From Moniliella sp. 'wahieum' (lineage: Eukaryota > Basidiomycota > Moniliellomycetes > Moniliellales > Moniliellaceae): a DNA stretch of 64,000 nt. Positions within the stretch are counted from its first letter, which is position 1. Every line of letters begins with the position of its first letter. Under the pieces are notes generated by a model that did not search any database, was not told where the DNA came from, and saw only the letters and a list, made by a program, of their open reading frames with translations. Below are positions 31,845 to 40,795 of the stretch, one piece after another. Made by a program: the position numbers and the translations under genes. The DNA is taken from assembly GCA_003971905.1 (NCBI GenBank), contig RSEE01000058.1:186001-250000 (forward strand), written 5' to 3'.

Positions 31845-34058
31845 ATGTGTCTGCCCACATCCCCCGCCACGCCTCCCTTCGACGAGCCGCTGCCCTCAGA
31901 CTCGTCCCAGCTGCGCCACGCCCGCCACACCCTCCAGCAGCACGATAGTCGGCTGGCCCTGGCCGCCCGCCTCGCCTTGGCTCTCGCCCACCCCTCCTCC
32001 GACTACACCGTCGACCAGGCCAGCCAGCATGCAGCCCCTCCCCCTGCCACCTGGCCAGGACGAGTGCCGCCAAGCTGTGCCCACACCCATCCCCCCTCTC
32101 CCTCTGCTCGGCCTCTGACGCTGTGCACCAAGACGACTACTTCTCCTGCCCCCGTCGACACGGGAGACCCTCGCTGCTGGTGCCAAGCTCAGGCCAGGGA
32201 ATAGCAGCACTTCAGATCTCAGCTCTACCTCCGATGCGTGCCTTTCCCCGCCGTGTACGAGGAAGGGCGGTACATGCGCCGTGGCCTGCGGATCCAGGCC
32301 ATCCGTCAGGCATGCAGCACGGCTGGGACGAGGTGGAACATGCACAAGCACGCGAGATGCAGATGTACCGTCGTCTGCTCGCCCTGGGGGAAGAGAAACG
32401 ATCGGTTGCTCGAACAGATCGAGACGTTTGCCCAAGTGGCGCACGAGGAACGGGTAAGGAATGCAAGCCAGGTACTCACTTTGGACCGTGCCCTAAAGAC
32501 GGCACAGAAAGAGTTGGACGCTGTCCTATGTCGCAACGCTGAGTTGGAACATGGCATCCAGCCTCCCTCCCTGCTTTGCCAACAAGACCCCTGCCGCCAA
32601 GACCCCCGCCCAATTGGCTCCATGCCGGATCCACTCACGATGTTGGATTCACCACGGTGCTGGGACGAGTGCGAAACGAGCTCGCTAGAGTGGGGCTCGA
32701 AACCCAGTTCATCCGCTCCCATGTCGCCCATGTCTCCCATGTCTCCCACGTCTCCCATGTCGGGGCAGCAGGCCACCTCGTCGAAGCCTTTACCTCTGCA
32801 CCCTCCCAACCAACACGACTTGCACCCGCCTTGTCCGTTTCGGTCCAATGTGACGAGTGCCTCTGCCTCTGCCCTTCTCACTCCGCTCCAATACCGACCG
32901 CCGACGTACACGTACACGTACAAGTTTCCCGTCTGAGGGCGAAACTGGCCGAGCTCGAGTTGGCCAACCAAGCGTTATTGCGATGGAGAACTGCCCACCC
33001 TCTACGTCTCCCTCGACGGACGATGGGTCTTGGAAAAAGACCCACAGGGCCACACAGTTTCCGGCATCACCGTCTCTTCTACCCAGACCTGATCGCCTCC
33101 CAAGACAAGCAACTGGAGCCAAAGGAGCAAGAGGAGGCAGAGGATGCAGAGGAGCCAAAGGAGAGCAAAGGAGCAAGAGGAGCAAGAGGAGCAAAGAAAG
33201 AAACAGAGCTTGATGCCACCCTTTTTTCCCCTTTGCACGCCACCATGTGGATCACAACAGGACCTACTCCTACCCGAACCGTGCCAGCGCACGTGCTCGA
33301 CGCGCTTTGCCAACATACCCGAGCCGAGGACAAACAAGACTGGAACGATGGTACAAGGCCACGAGCAGCACAACAACCGGGTCGAATCAACGCGACCGTC
33401 TGATATGCGAGCTTGGACCACACTACCCACGCTGCCCACACTACCCACACATCCCGCGCTTCGTGCCCTCGACAGACCGGACGAGGGACACCCGTACCAC
33501 GTGTACACCCGACGGAGGCACCCGAGCCGAGACCGAAGCCGAGGCCGAGACGGTGGTAGCGTCGCATACGAGGCGGTACGGTGCTGGGCACGATCGACGT
33601 ACCTCTACCTCTGACTTGGCGGACGATGAAGATTATGGTCAACACCTTCTGTCACAGAGCTGCGCCGCCTCGCACTTGTTTCCCCCTGCACCAGTGACAC
33701 TAGCGACTCCTGCAACACCTGCAACACCTGCGACACCTGCGACGCGAGCGACACCAGCGACGCCAGCAACACCAGCGACACTAGTGTCGCAAGTAGGAGC
33801 GTCGTTGGTGCGCACCCTCGTTGCTCCGTATTCCCTCCCCCACCGAGGCCCGTGCAGATGAGATGCAGCAGAAGGAAGAGCAAGAGCAAAACAAAGAGAA
33901 GAACAAAGAGAAGAACGAAGAGCAGAACAAAATGGAGGAAGAGGAAGAGGAAGAATTGATCAGGCTGAACCAGCTAGGCGACTGGACTACTTTGACTTCG
34001 GTCCTGCTCTGTGCAGGAATATTATGTTGGTGTACGTCCCCCCCCCTGTCCTTCCCCT
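31845..34058 (+). CDS. Unknown coiled-coil protein, low complexity
   Basis: Not recognised. The start MCLPTSPATPPFDEPLPSDS has a CACC context and leads into a helical stretch QLRHARHTLQQHDSRLALAA. A coiled coil follows: EVEHAQAREMQMYRRLLALG, ENDRLLEQIETFAQVAHEER and SQVLTLDRALKTAQKELDAV. Next comes a Ser/Pro/Met repeat (MSPMSPMSPTSPMS, about 32718-32760), another short coil LRAKLAELELANQALL, then a patch reading PTLYVSLDGRWVLEKDPQG. The 3' part is very low in complexity: Ala/Arg/Lys/Glu repeats at 33120-33210, a Ser/Thr/Asp tract from ACACCTGCA-type repeats at 33705-33790, and a Glu/Lys/Gln/Asn-rich stretch followed by EEELIRLNQLGDWTTLTSVL. Frames change often, so exon structure and the stop near 34058 are guesses. 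It may be two genes. Confidence 0.5.
33700..33792 (+). repeat. ACACCTGCA/ACACCAGCG repeat tract
   Basis: Nine-base imperfect repeats with a triplet base period. They encode Thr-Pro-Ala or Ser/Thr/Asp repeats depending on frame, within the unknown coiled-coil gene. Confidence 0.75.
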
Positions 34059-34470
34059 CGCGCCGGTATGCATCCAGCCAGCATCGCATATCTCATGGAT
34101 CACATGGCACTGTCACGCGTGTCTGACCCCGACTCCCGCTTCCCAATACCCGCTTCCCTGACCCGCGTGGCACGGCACACGAACCGCTGGCTTGCCTCGC
34201 TCCTGTCCCGTGTTCGTGTTGGTGCGCACAGTCGAGGTCCACGCCTTCTGTTCGCTCCCCCGCGCACAACGCACATCCTAACGATCAATCGATCAATACG
34301 ACCAAATACGATCAATCTCACGATCTCACGCATCGCACGATCTCACGATATCACTCAACCGGCAACCACCAACGTAGGGTTCTCTCCGTCGGAGGTTTCC
34401 TTTTCGTTTCTCTGGTTTGCCTAGGTTGTAGGTTGGGCTCTCAGAGGGATCTACTGATCTCAGAATGAGA

Positions 34471-34490
34471 TCTCAGATCTCAGATCTCAC
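34471..34490. repeat. TCTCAGA heptamer array
   Basis: TCTCAGA twice, then TCTCAC, period 7. Two further single copies lie at 34439 and 34458. The unit is the odd palindrome TCT-C-AGA. The 14-mer TCTCAGATCTCACA recurs at 37244 and 40024. Confidence 0.8.
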
Positions 34491-34561
34491 GCCGCACGCA
34501 CGTTGCGCGCGCGGATATATATGCCCTGGAACGGTGCTGTTTAGTGCTAAGGCTTACTAGC

Positions 34562-34576
34562 GCTTAGCGCTTAGCG
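34562..34576. repeat. GCTTAGC heptamer pair
   Basis: Two exact GCTTAGC units, period 7, the odd palindrome GCT-T-AGC. Confidence 0.7.
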
Positions 34577-34975
34577 TTCATGCATCGTCCAGATAGCTAT
34601 GCACACCGAGCAGGGCGGCGTGTGGGTGCGACACAAGTACAACAGACTGATCAGACATTATATGGATAGTCCCCTGCGTGCCAACCAAACCGAAACCGAA
34701 ACCGAAACCGGAACAGAACAACGAGATCTGAGAAACCCAGCCAAAGCAAGGAGAACAGACCGGGAGGCGGCAAGTAAGAAAAGACAAAAGACAAAAGAAC
34801 AAAGCAAAACAAAAAGAGGGCTACGGTTGCGCCACGCCGTTGCTCGTGCTGGATAGTGCAGGTGGCGGGAGAGGGTATGGGAACGGATAAGGTTGAGGTT
34901 GGGAATGAGCTTGAGGTTGGGAATGAAGTTGAGGTTGAGGTTGAGGTTGGGGAGGGAGGCAGGGGAATCCGACGG

Positions 34976-35030
34976 CAAAGGCAACGACGGCAAAGGCAAC
35001 GACGGCAAAGGCAACGACGATAAGGGTAAA
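34976..35030. repeat. 15-bp tandem repeat (GCAACGACGGCAAAG)
   Basis: Three to four copies of a 15-bp unit. The period is divisible by three, which would fit coding sequence, but which strand and frame is used is unclear. Confidence 0.75.
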
Positions 35031-35086
35031 GGGGATAAACTAGTCGAGGGAGAAACAGGTGGAAAAGTGGGTGGTAGCCGCACTGC

Positions 35087-37005
35087 TCAATGCGGTGGCC
35101 GAGGACAGTGCGGTAGTAGAACACGGTGAAAAGAATGTCGCGCTCGAGAGAGGCGGCGAGCGCGAACGCCCAGCCGCAAGCGCAGGCCAGCGCAAGGTGA
35201 ACACTGCACATGTAAACTCGGTCGAGATCCTCGCCCCGCCCCCCACTCCCGTGACGAGGGCGCAACAAGAGTTGGGTCGGCAGCGCGGTGCAGGTCCAAG
35301 TGGCGTTCGGGAGGTTCGTGCGGAGGTTCGGGGTGGGGTTCCACGTCTGAGTCTCGGTCTCGGTCTGGGTCTTGCTCTTGTTCTGCTATCCTCTCTTTCT
35401 CCCCCTGGGTCAGCAGTCCCTTGCGACCATCAGAGATGGGCTCCATCGGTCCGAGCTGCGAACAAGAAGCGCTCGACGGGAAGCCCAGGTCGGGATCAGG
35501 GTCGGGATCAGGGTCGGGGTCGGGGTCAAGATCGGGGTCTGGGTCCGGGTCGGGATCAGAAAGCGCATCGTCCGAAGGGGTCAAGCCTAACCGTTGTTCC
35601 AGCGCCATGAGTTCGGCGACAAAGGCCAAGTTGGGACAGGCGACCGGACGACGAGCCAAGACGTAGTGGTACGCGTCGCGCCAGGCACGGTGTTGGCTGT
35701 GCATCAGGTAGGCAATGGCTACCAGTACGCTCCGACTTTGGCCGGCTTTGCAGTGAACGTAGGTCTTGCTCTGCGTGCTTGCGCTTCGTCTGCCGTAGCA
35801 AAGCGCAGAAGGTACACAGTGTCAGGTGTCAAGTATCAAGTGTCAGTTCTTTCCTTTTCCCTTCTGCATCGGCCCTGTCCAAGTTTCCCCCTTTTGCCCT
35901 TCGCCCCCGCCTCGGGTAAAGGGGAAGGGCTTGAGTCGCAGGGTCCCCCCGGAGAGAAGGTACCACGGCCGACTCGGCCCGTAGCTACCACGTCCCCGGA
36001 CCAAGAACAAGAACAAGAAAAAGAAGAACAAAAAATAAAGAAAGAACGAGAGAAAAACGTACCTAAAAACGCACATGCGCGCTCGATGCTTTCTTGAATA
36101 TGAACTCTTGAGCCTGCACTGTATCCTGCAACGGAATGTGGAGGTACGCCTCGACGCGCTGGTGCAGTTCCAACCGACCCGACCCGCCCCATGGCACTTC
36201 CTGCGCCATATTCACAATTCGACGAATGCCCACCGCCTCCAACGCTCCCAGTCCGCTTCACACGTCACGTCCGGCCCCACATACAGAAACGAAGGCACAA
36301 TGCAACTGATGCCCCCTGCGCTGGCGAACGTAACCCAGGATGCACACCAGCCACCTCGTCACTCCACCCCCCGTCGTCCCCCGCATCACGGTACGTGGGT
36401 ATGTCGGGATCGGTGGCGGTGGCAGCAGCGGTGGCAGTAGTAGCAGCAGCGGTGGGAAAGCACGTGGGGGGGCGCACGATCGCAGGTGCCGAAAGAGTAG
36501 AAAACATGCTCCCCCTGCCCGTGCCAGAGGGGGAGGTGTTGAGCTGCGCAAGCGAAGGGCGCGAACGTGGGCGTGAGCGTAGATACGGACATGGATAGGG
36601 ATATGGATATGGAACTGGTTGGGCAGGAGGGTGGAGAGGGCGAGCGGGAGACGTGGCCCAGCCTCACGCAACGGCAGCCCAAGAGGCATCAGAGCAGGAG
36701 GAGGTGGCGGAGCACCTCGCTCAGAGGCCGGACAAGATGGGACACTGGGATCTGCCTCGGGTGGCTGTGCTTGCTCTCGTGTGCGGTGGCTGGGGTCGGG
36801 GTCGGGGCGGAGATGAGGGTGGCTCGGCGGGCAGTCTGGCGGGGGCGCGGTGGGAGAGGGAGAGGAGGCGGGCCACGTGGGGCGCAGCGGGCTGGAGGGC
36901 GGCATGCGGGTGGGGGGCAGGCTGGGGGTGGTGGGGGGTCGGGGGAGGGGGCCATGCGACGTGTGAGATGGGAGCGCAGGGGGACGCACAGCGGTCGTCA
37001 CGCAT
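35087..37005 (-). CDS. Dual-specificity protein phosphatase
   Basis: Cys-dependent phosphatase, probably acting on a MAP kinase. The catalytic domain is split by intron 35790-36062. Exon 1 reads IVPSFLYVGPDVTCEADWER, then (after one lost base near 36222) LEAVGIRRIVNMAQEVPWG, VEAYLHIPLQDT with the general-acid Asp, and SIERACAFL. Exon 2 reads KTYVHCKAGQSRSVLVAIAY, with the HCxxGxxR(S) active site, then AWRDAYHYVLARRPVACPNL and AFVAELMALEQRLGL. This order and spacing match fungal dual-specificity phosphatases that end in a 'PNLGFVAELM'-like block. An Asp-Pro repeat (35479-35560) and a Gln/Asp/Arg-rich tail follow. The N-terminal region upstream of 36330 is Pro-rich, and its start (candidates 37005 or 37046) is not settled. 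The stop at 35087 is also uncertain because of frame breaks. Confidence 0.85.
35479..35560 (-). repeat. In-frame Asp-Pro repeat
   Basis: GGGTCG/GGATCA hexamers that encode DPDPDPDPDLDPDPDPDPD, right after the phosphatase domain. A disordered acidic linker. Confidence 0.85.
35790..36062 (-). other. 273-bp intron in phosphatase gene
   Basis: It opens GTACGT after CAFL and ends GGCAG before DEAQAR. It is the longest intron found and contains the GTGTCAR heptamer array. Confidence 0.75.
35819..35846. repeat. GTGTCAR heptamer array in intron
   Basis: Four period-7 units: GTGTCAG, GTGTCAA, GTATCAA, GTGTCAG. It lies wholly within the phosphatase intron. Confidence 0.85.
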
Positions 37006-37243
37006 GGAGGATGGATGGCGGGAGGGCGTGGCTGTGCGCTGGGCATAATACTTGCTATTCGCTCCGCCAGTCGTCAGCGCAGGGCCAGCATCACCCAGCG
37101 GCGGACCTCCGGCGCCCCCCGGCCGCCGGGCGCGAGTGTCGTCGGGGCCGCGCCGGCCGAGCAAGGCGTCGCACCAGTGCCAGCCGCAGCGGACCACAGC
37201 CGACCACAGCGGACCTCCGCAGCCGCCTGCGCGAACACTGCCA

Positions 37244-37257
37244 TCTCAGATCTCACA
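37244..37257. repeat. TCTCAGATCTCACA motif
   Basis: Two period-7 units, TCTCAGA and TCTCACA. The same 14-mer lies at 40024-40037. Confidence 0.75.
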
Positions 37258-37560
37258 GCGCAGTGCCGTGCATCGCCCCGCACCACACCAGTCTACCCGG
37301 TGCTTTGTTCGCCACTTACTAGTTACTCGCTCTGCCACAGCCAAGCGCAGCGTGTCCACCGCCATCCCGAATTGATCTCACTATTCACTCTCATTCGTCA
37401 TCGCGTCATCCATCTACCACAGCTTGCCGCGTTCCGCTAGCCCTCTCCTCGCTCGGCCGCCACCGGAACCCCCTACCTTCCCCGCCCCGCCCGAGAGCAA
37501 CCCCCGTAAGAGTGGCGCTTGTTCGTGCTCCCGCTTGCGCCCGCTTCGCCCGCCGCTCGT

Positions 37561-37603
37561 CACATGCATCACATGCATCACATGTCACATGTCACATGCA
37601 CCA
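37561..37603. repeat. ACATGCATC and TGTCACA arrays
   Basis: Two 9-bp ACATGCATC units run into two exact TGTCACA heptamers (37583-37596). TGTCACA is the odd palindrome TGT-C-ACA. Confidence 0.8.
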
Positions 37604-37861
37604 CCTGCCACAGCCGCGGCGCAGCCGGGCCCGAGACGTCCATGGAGTCTGCGCTCCGCCACTGCCATACTAGTCACTAGCTTCACTATAGCCACTACGT
37701 GACTGCGATCATGTGGCCCTCGCGCGCCTCGCCAGTGTGGGCCGCACGCAGGCAAAAAGCATGCGTGTTCCACATTTGCATGCACTGGTTATCAGCACGC
37801 GCGCCATTACCTCGGAAACTTGTAACATTAACATCCGAGGGCCAAGGCTCGTAACGCTGTG

Positions 37862-37880
37862 GGCGCTTGGCGCTTGGCGG
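37862..37880. repeat. GGCGCTT heptamer array
   Basis: Two exact GGCGCTT units plus GGCGG, period 7. Confidence 0.65.
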
Positions 37881-37910
37881 TGCAGGCGCCGCAGCGTCCA
37901 CTGCAACGGT

Positions 37911-37940
37911 GAGTACTCAGAATGAGTACTCAGACTGAGT
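37911..37940. repeat. GAGTACTCAG repeat with 13-bp palindrome
   Basis: Two GAGTACTCAG copies 13 bases apart, the second ending in the perfect odd palindrome ACTCAG-A-CTGAGT (37928-37940). GAGTACTCAGACTGAGT recurs at 39776-39792. Confidence 0.8.
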
Positions 37941-38266
37941 CCTGTATCGGATCCAGTCCGGACATAGTATGGCTTGAATTTTCCGGCGATTCAATCTTCA
38001 ATATTCAATCTGCCTTGGATCGGAGCTTGGCGCCCCAACGCCGCACACGCTCTTGTCCACGCTCCGCTCCAAAGCAACTCGGGTGGGTTGGTACGTGTAC
38101 GTGTACGAGAGAGAGAGAAGCGTGGGCCGGAGGATGCGTGTCCAGCGAGGCCCTCTCCCTGGCACTCCGGCGATCGGAACGCCCTGCCCCGCGCTTCCCC
38201 GACTGGCCGGATCCCGGGTACCGGCGGGTACCAGCTGGTTGCCTACTCTCTCAGACTTCCCCTAAG

Positions 38267-38287
38267 CTTCAAGCTTCAAGCTTCCAG
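38267..38287. repeat. CTTCAAG heptamer array
   Basis: Two exact CTTCAAG units plus CTTCCAG, the same unit as at 18740-18760. Confidence 0.85.
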
Positions 38288-38372
38288 TCTCGCGCTCGCC
38301 TATCCCTTCCACAATGCGCGTGTCTGCCTTTGGCCAGCCCACGTTTGCAAGTAACTAATGATCGCGGTAATC

Positions 38373-38393
38373 AGTAACTAGTAACTGGTAACG
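38373..38393. repeat. AGTAACT heptamer array
   Basis: Two AGTAACT units plus GGTAACG, period 7. The unit is the odd palindrome AGT-A-ACT, shared with 46210-46237. Confidence 0.75.
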
Positions 38394-39479
38394 TTAGTTT
38401 TATAGGTTGGCGGCTCGCGCGGAGAGGTGCCTGCTAGTGTATAAGCGCGAACCACGAATTGGTAATCCTCGTGTGGCTCTCTGACAGTTCGCTTTTCGAG
38501 CAGTTAAACTCCGCAGCTCTGTCATTGTGCTCGGACCACACTCGTACTCATTGGCAGTGCTTATACTCTCAGTATACTCCGTATGCTCAGTGTCCAGTAT
38601 TCCACCGTGCTCTGTGCTTCGAACGACTCTATCGATACCCATTGTGGTCTCGTAGGCCTCACACACCATACAGCGCCACGCCACCCTGGACCACAAGAAC
38701 CGATCCGTCAAAGAGAGTGGCAGACACTACTATAACGTGCTGGTTGTCATGGGTGCGCCCCGACCTGGAGCCCAACCCACGGATTCGGCGTGCTTTCCCT
38801 TGAAGGAGAGCGCATTCGTGCTCACGGTGATCGAGCTTGGGTCCTACTGGCGGATGCGAGCGGAGTTAGAGATCGTAAGGAGATGGGGTTACAAAATGAC
38901 CGCTAGGGAAGAACAAAGAAAGAAATGAAGTTATACTCAGACAGATGAACTTTAAGGAAGCAAAAACAGAACCGTATAGAACGAGGAAGGAATAAAGCCA
39001 AATGGCTCTCAAAGTGGTACAGATCAAGTAGGGAAAGGTTGACAGGCTCCTACGAACAGGAACAGCCAAACACCAAAAATCCAAAGCAAGGAGCAGATTC
39101 TCGCCCTCTTCAGCGCCAACGTAAAAAGGCATGATGCATGACGTGATGAGGGAGAATCTCGAACGAGAAAACGAGAACGACGCCCGGATCAGGAAACGGA
39201 CGTTGAGATCCGGCCAGCTCAACTTAGAGCTCTCTCACTTGCGCTCAAGACCATCAAAGGCCAAATGATTCAAGTAGAACGAAATCAGAAATCAGTAGCG
39301 GTATCTAGTAGGAGGGACTCCAAGTCACGCACGCTCTCTCTCAGTTGTACTACGGAAGGGACTCGGATCTCGGTCGCCCAGGTCGATTAAGCAAACGTGC
39401 TGCGTTTCCAGCGCAAATGAAACGGAGGGAGAGTAGAGGGTTGGTTAGGCGAGCCATCAGCCCGCAGGAAGACCCGTAA

Positions 39480-39550
39480 CACTAAACACCTAACACTTAA
39501 CACTTAAACATAACTTAAACACTTAACACTTAAACACTTAAGTACTTAAC
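39480..39550. repeat. CACTTAA array, about 9 copies
   Basis: Tandem CACTAAA, CACCTAA, CACTTAA and CACTTAAA units of 7 or 8 bp with one 11-bp unit. It is the longest array in the window. It is not a known telomere repeat of the TTAGGG type. Confidence 0.85.
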
Positions 39551-39708
39551 ACTGATGGTCTGCCATGCATCGTCATATCATGGCTAGCCACGATCGGACT
39601 AGGTTGAGTTTGGGAACGAGCGCTGGGACGGGGTTCGAGAGGCAAAGAGAGCGCATCCTAGGTTCAACTATAATAAGCTTTTCCCAGTTTCTACAGTCCG
39701 TTTGTCCT

Positions 39709-39736
39709 GACATGTGACATGGGACATGGGACAGGG
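39709..39736. repeat. GACATGG heptamer array
   Basis: Four period-7 units: GACATGT, GACATGG, GACATGG, GACAGGG. Confidence 0.85.
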
Positions 39737-39775
39737 ACAGTAGCCTGCCTCCCAAATATTGTTGTGGCACTGATA

Positions 39776-39792
39776 GAGTACTCAGACTGAGT
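39776..39792. repeat. GAGTACTCAGACTGAGT, second copy
   Basis: Exact 17-base match to 37924-37940, including the 13-bp palindrome. Confidence 0.85.
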
Positions 39793-40023
39793 GCCGAGCG
39801 CTGAGCGCGTTGTCACCGGACTCTCGCGGTCTCGTCCCCACAGCGCCGATAGAGCGCATAGCACCGAGCTATATACAACCGAGCTGTATGCGCCACCAGC
39901 TATAGATACCATCAGCAACCAATCACCAACTGCTACTACCAACTACTACGCTACTACTTCTGTATATAGCTTCTTCCGGATTCATTGCCGAGGGCTTGGA
40001 TTCGTGAGTGCACCCAACTGTCC

Positions 40024-40037
40024 TCTCAGATCTCACA
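40024..40037. repeat. TCTCAGATCTCACA motif, second copy
   Basis: Exact 14-base match to 37244-37257. Closely related to 34471-34490. Confidence 0.8.
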
Positions 40038-40177
40038 CTCCTACTATATACTACACTACGTGTTGTACACACTTGCGTCGTATTACGCCCGGAAACGCCA
40101 CCACTTGTACTAGTGTTAGTTGTACGGTGCTTGTCCTGATAAGGTATCGTCGCGGCCTACTGGGTACCGCTAACGGG

Positions 40178-40191
40178 GGTCACCGGTCACA
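40178..40191. repeat. GGTCACC heptamer pair
   Basis: GGTCACC then GGTCACA, period 7, the odd palindrome GGT-C-ACC. Confidence 0.6.
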
Positions 40192-40451
40192 CCGCACGCA
40201 GTTTTTAAGCTGGAGAGCCAGACCGTCGCTCATATGGGCCTCCCGACCCATCGACGTCCCCTCCTTGCCTCCGATTCGAGATCTGACATCGGAGGACTGT
40301 TCTATAGGGGTAAGATCGGTGGTAAAGGATCAATGGTAGAGGATCGATGGTAGAGGATCGGTGGTAGAGCATCGACGTGTAGTACTCGTACAGCCTGAGA
40401 TTCGGGCTTCTCATCACCCTCCCCAACCCGTTCTACAAGTTACCTCAGTTG

Positions 40452-40472
40452 ACTGAGTACTGAGTACTGAGT
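40452..40472. repeat. ACTGAGT heptamer array
   Basis: Three exact ACTGAGT units, period 7, the odd palindrome ACT-G-AGT. A looser cluster of the same heptamer lies at 48896-48967. Confidence 0.85.
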
Positions 40473-40580
40473 GAGTACTAGTAGTACTGATCCCTAGCAC
40501 TCGTACTATGATACTAACACGATAGCCTGCAGTGTACGGGGGTGCGGTGCCTGTCTGCCTACCAGTCCTATAGTACTCGT

Positions 40581-40601
40581 GCCCGTTGCCCGTTGCCCAT
40601 A
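40581..40601. repeat. GCCCGTT heptamer array
   Basis: Two exact GCCCGTT units plus GCCCATA, period 7, in the RPN1 3' flank. Confidence 0.75.
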
Positions 40602-40795
40602 GTTTACTTTCCTCGCCCTTCCCGCTTGTGCTTCCCTCTGCTCCCCTTTCTGTCCTAGCACATGATGAGAGCGATACATGCATATCTTTCACGGGGACTG
40701 GACGCGAGCCAAGGTGGCGTGGACAAGACGTGGGACCGTGCCGTGCTGGTAACCCAAAGCCCACGAACCGGGAGCTGGAGTTAGAAACCTTAAGA

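Larger units (their letters stand above)
34059..35086. other. Intergenic region between convergent genes
   Basis: This lies between two genes that converge. It holds TCTCAGA heptamers at 34439-34490, a TATATAT stretch near 34513-34522, GCTTAGC heptamers at 34562-34575, and a 15-bp repeat at 34976-35025. Part of the right end may still be coding for the phosphatase tail. Confidence 0.4.
37006..40795. other. Gene-poor, repeat-rich 3.8-kb region
   Basis: The largest stretch without a recognisable gene. GC content visibly drops between about 38.9 and 40.5 kb. It holds the densest set of period-7 arrays in the window (37244, 37583, 37862, 38267, 38373, 39480, 39709, 40024, 40178, 40452, 40581) and the 17-mer GAGTACTCAGACTGAGT twice (37924 and 39776). 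Open frames are short and lack family content. Its left end includes the phosphatase promoter, and its right end is the RPN1 3' flank. It could be a complex intergenic region, an unannotated RNA locus or a chromosomal element. Confidence 0.5.

Noticed and set aside
33079-33645. Minus-strand hydrophobic ORF with many Cys, Leu and Ser runs
   Set aside because: It is the antisense of Lys/Glu/Ala repeats in the plus-strand coiled-coil gene and has no independent support.
34651-35268. 205-residue minus-strand ORF with CRRCLCRR repeats
   Set aside because: The Cys/Arg repeat is one frame of a 15-bp tandem repeat. Nothing shows that this frame rather than another is used, so I kept only the repeat and the phosphatase.
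39480-39550. CACTTAA array as a CRISPR or telomere
   Set aside because: There are no spacers between units, the units are too short for CRISPR, and the sequence is not a TTAGGG-type telomere.
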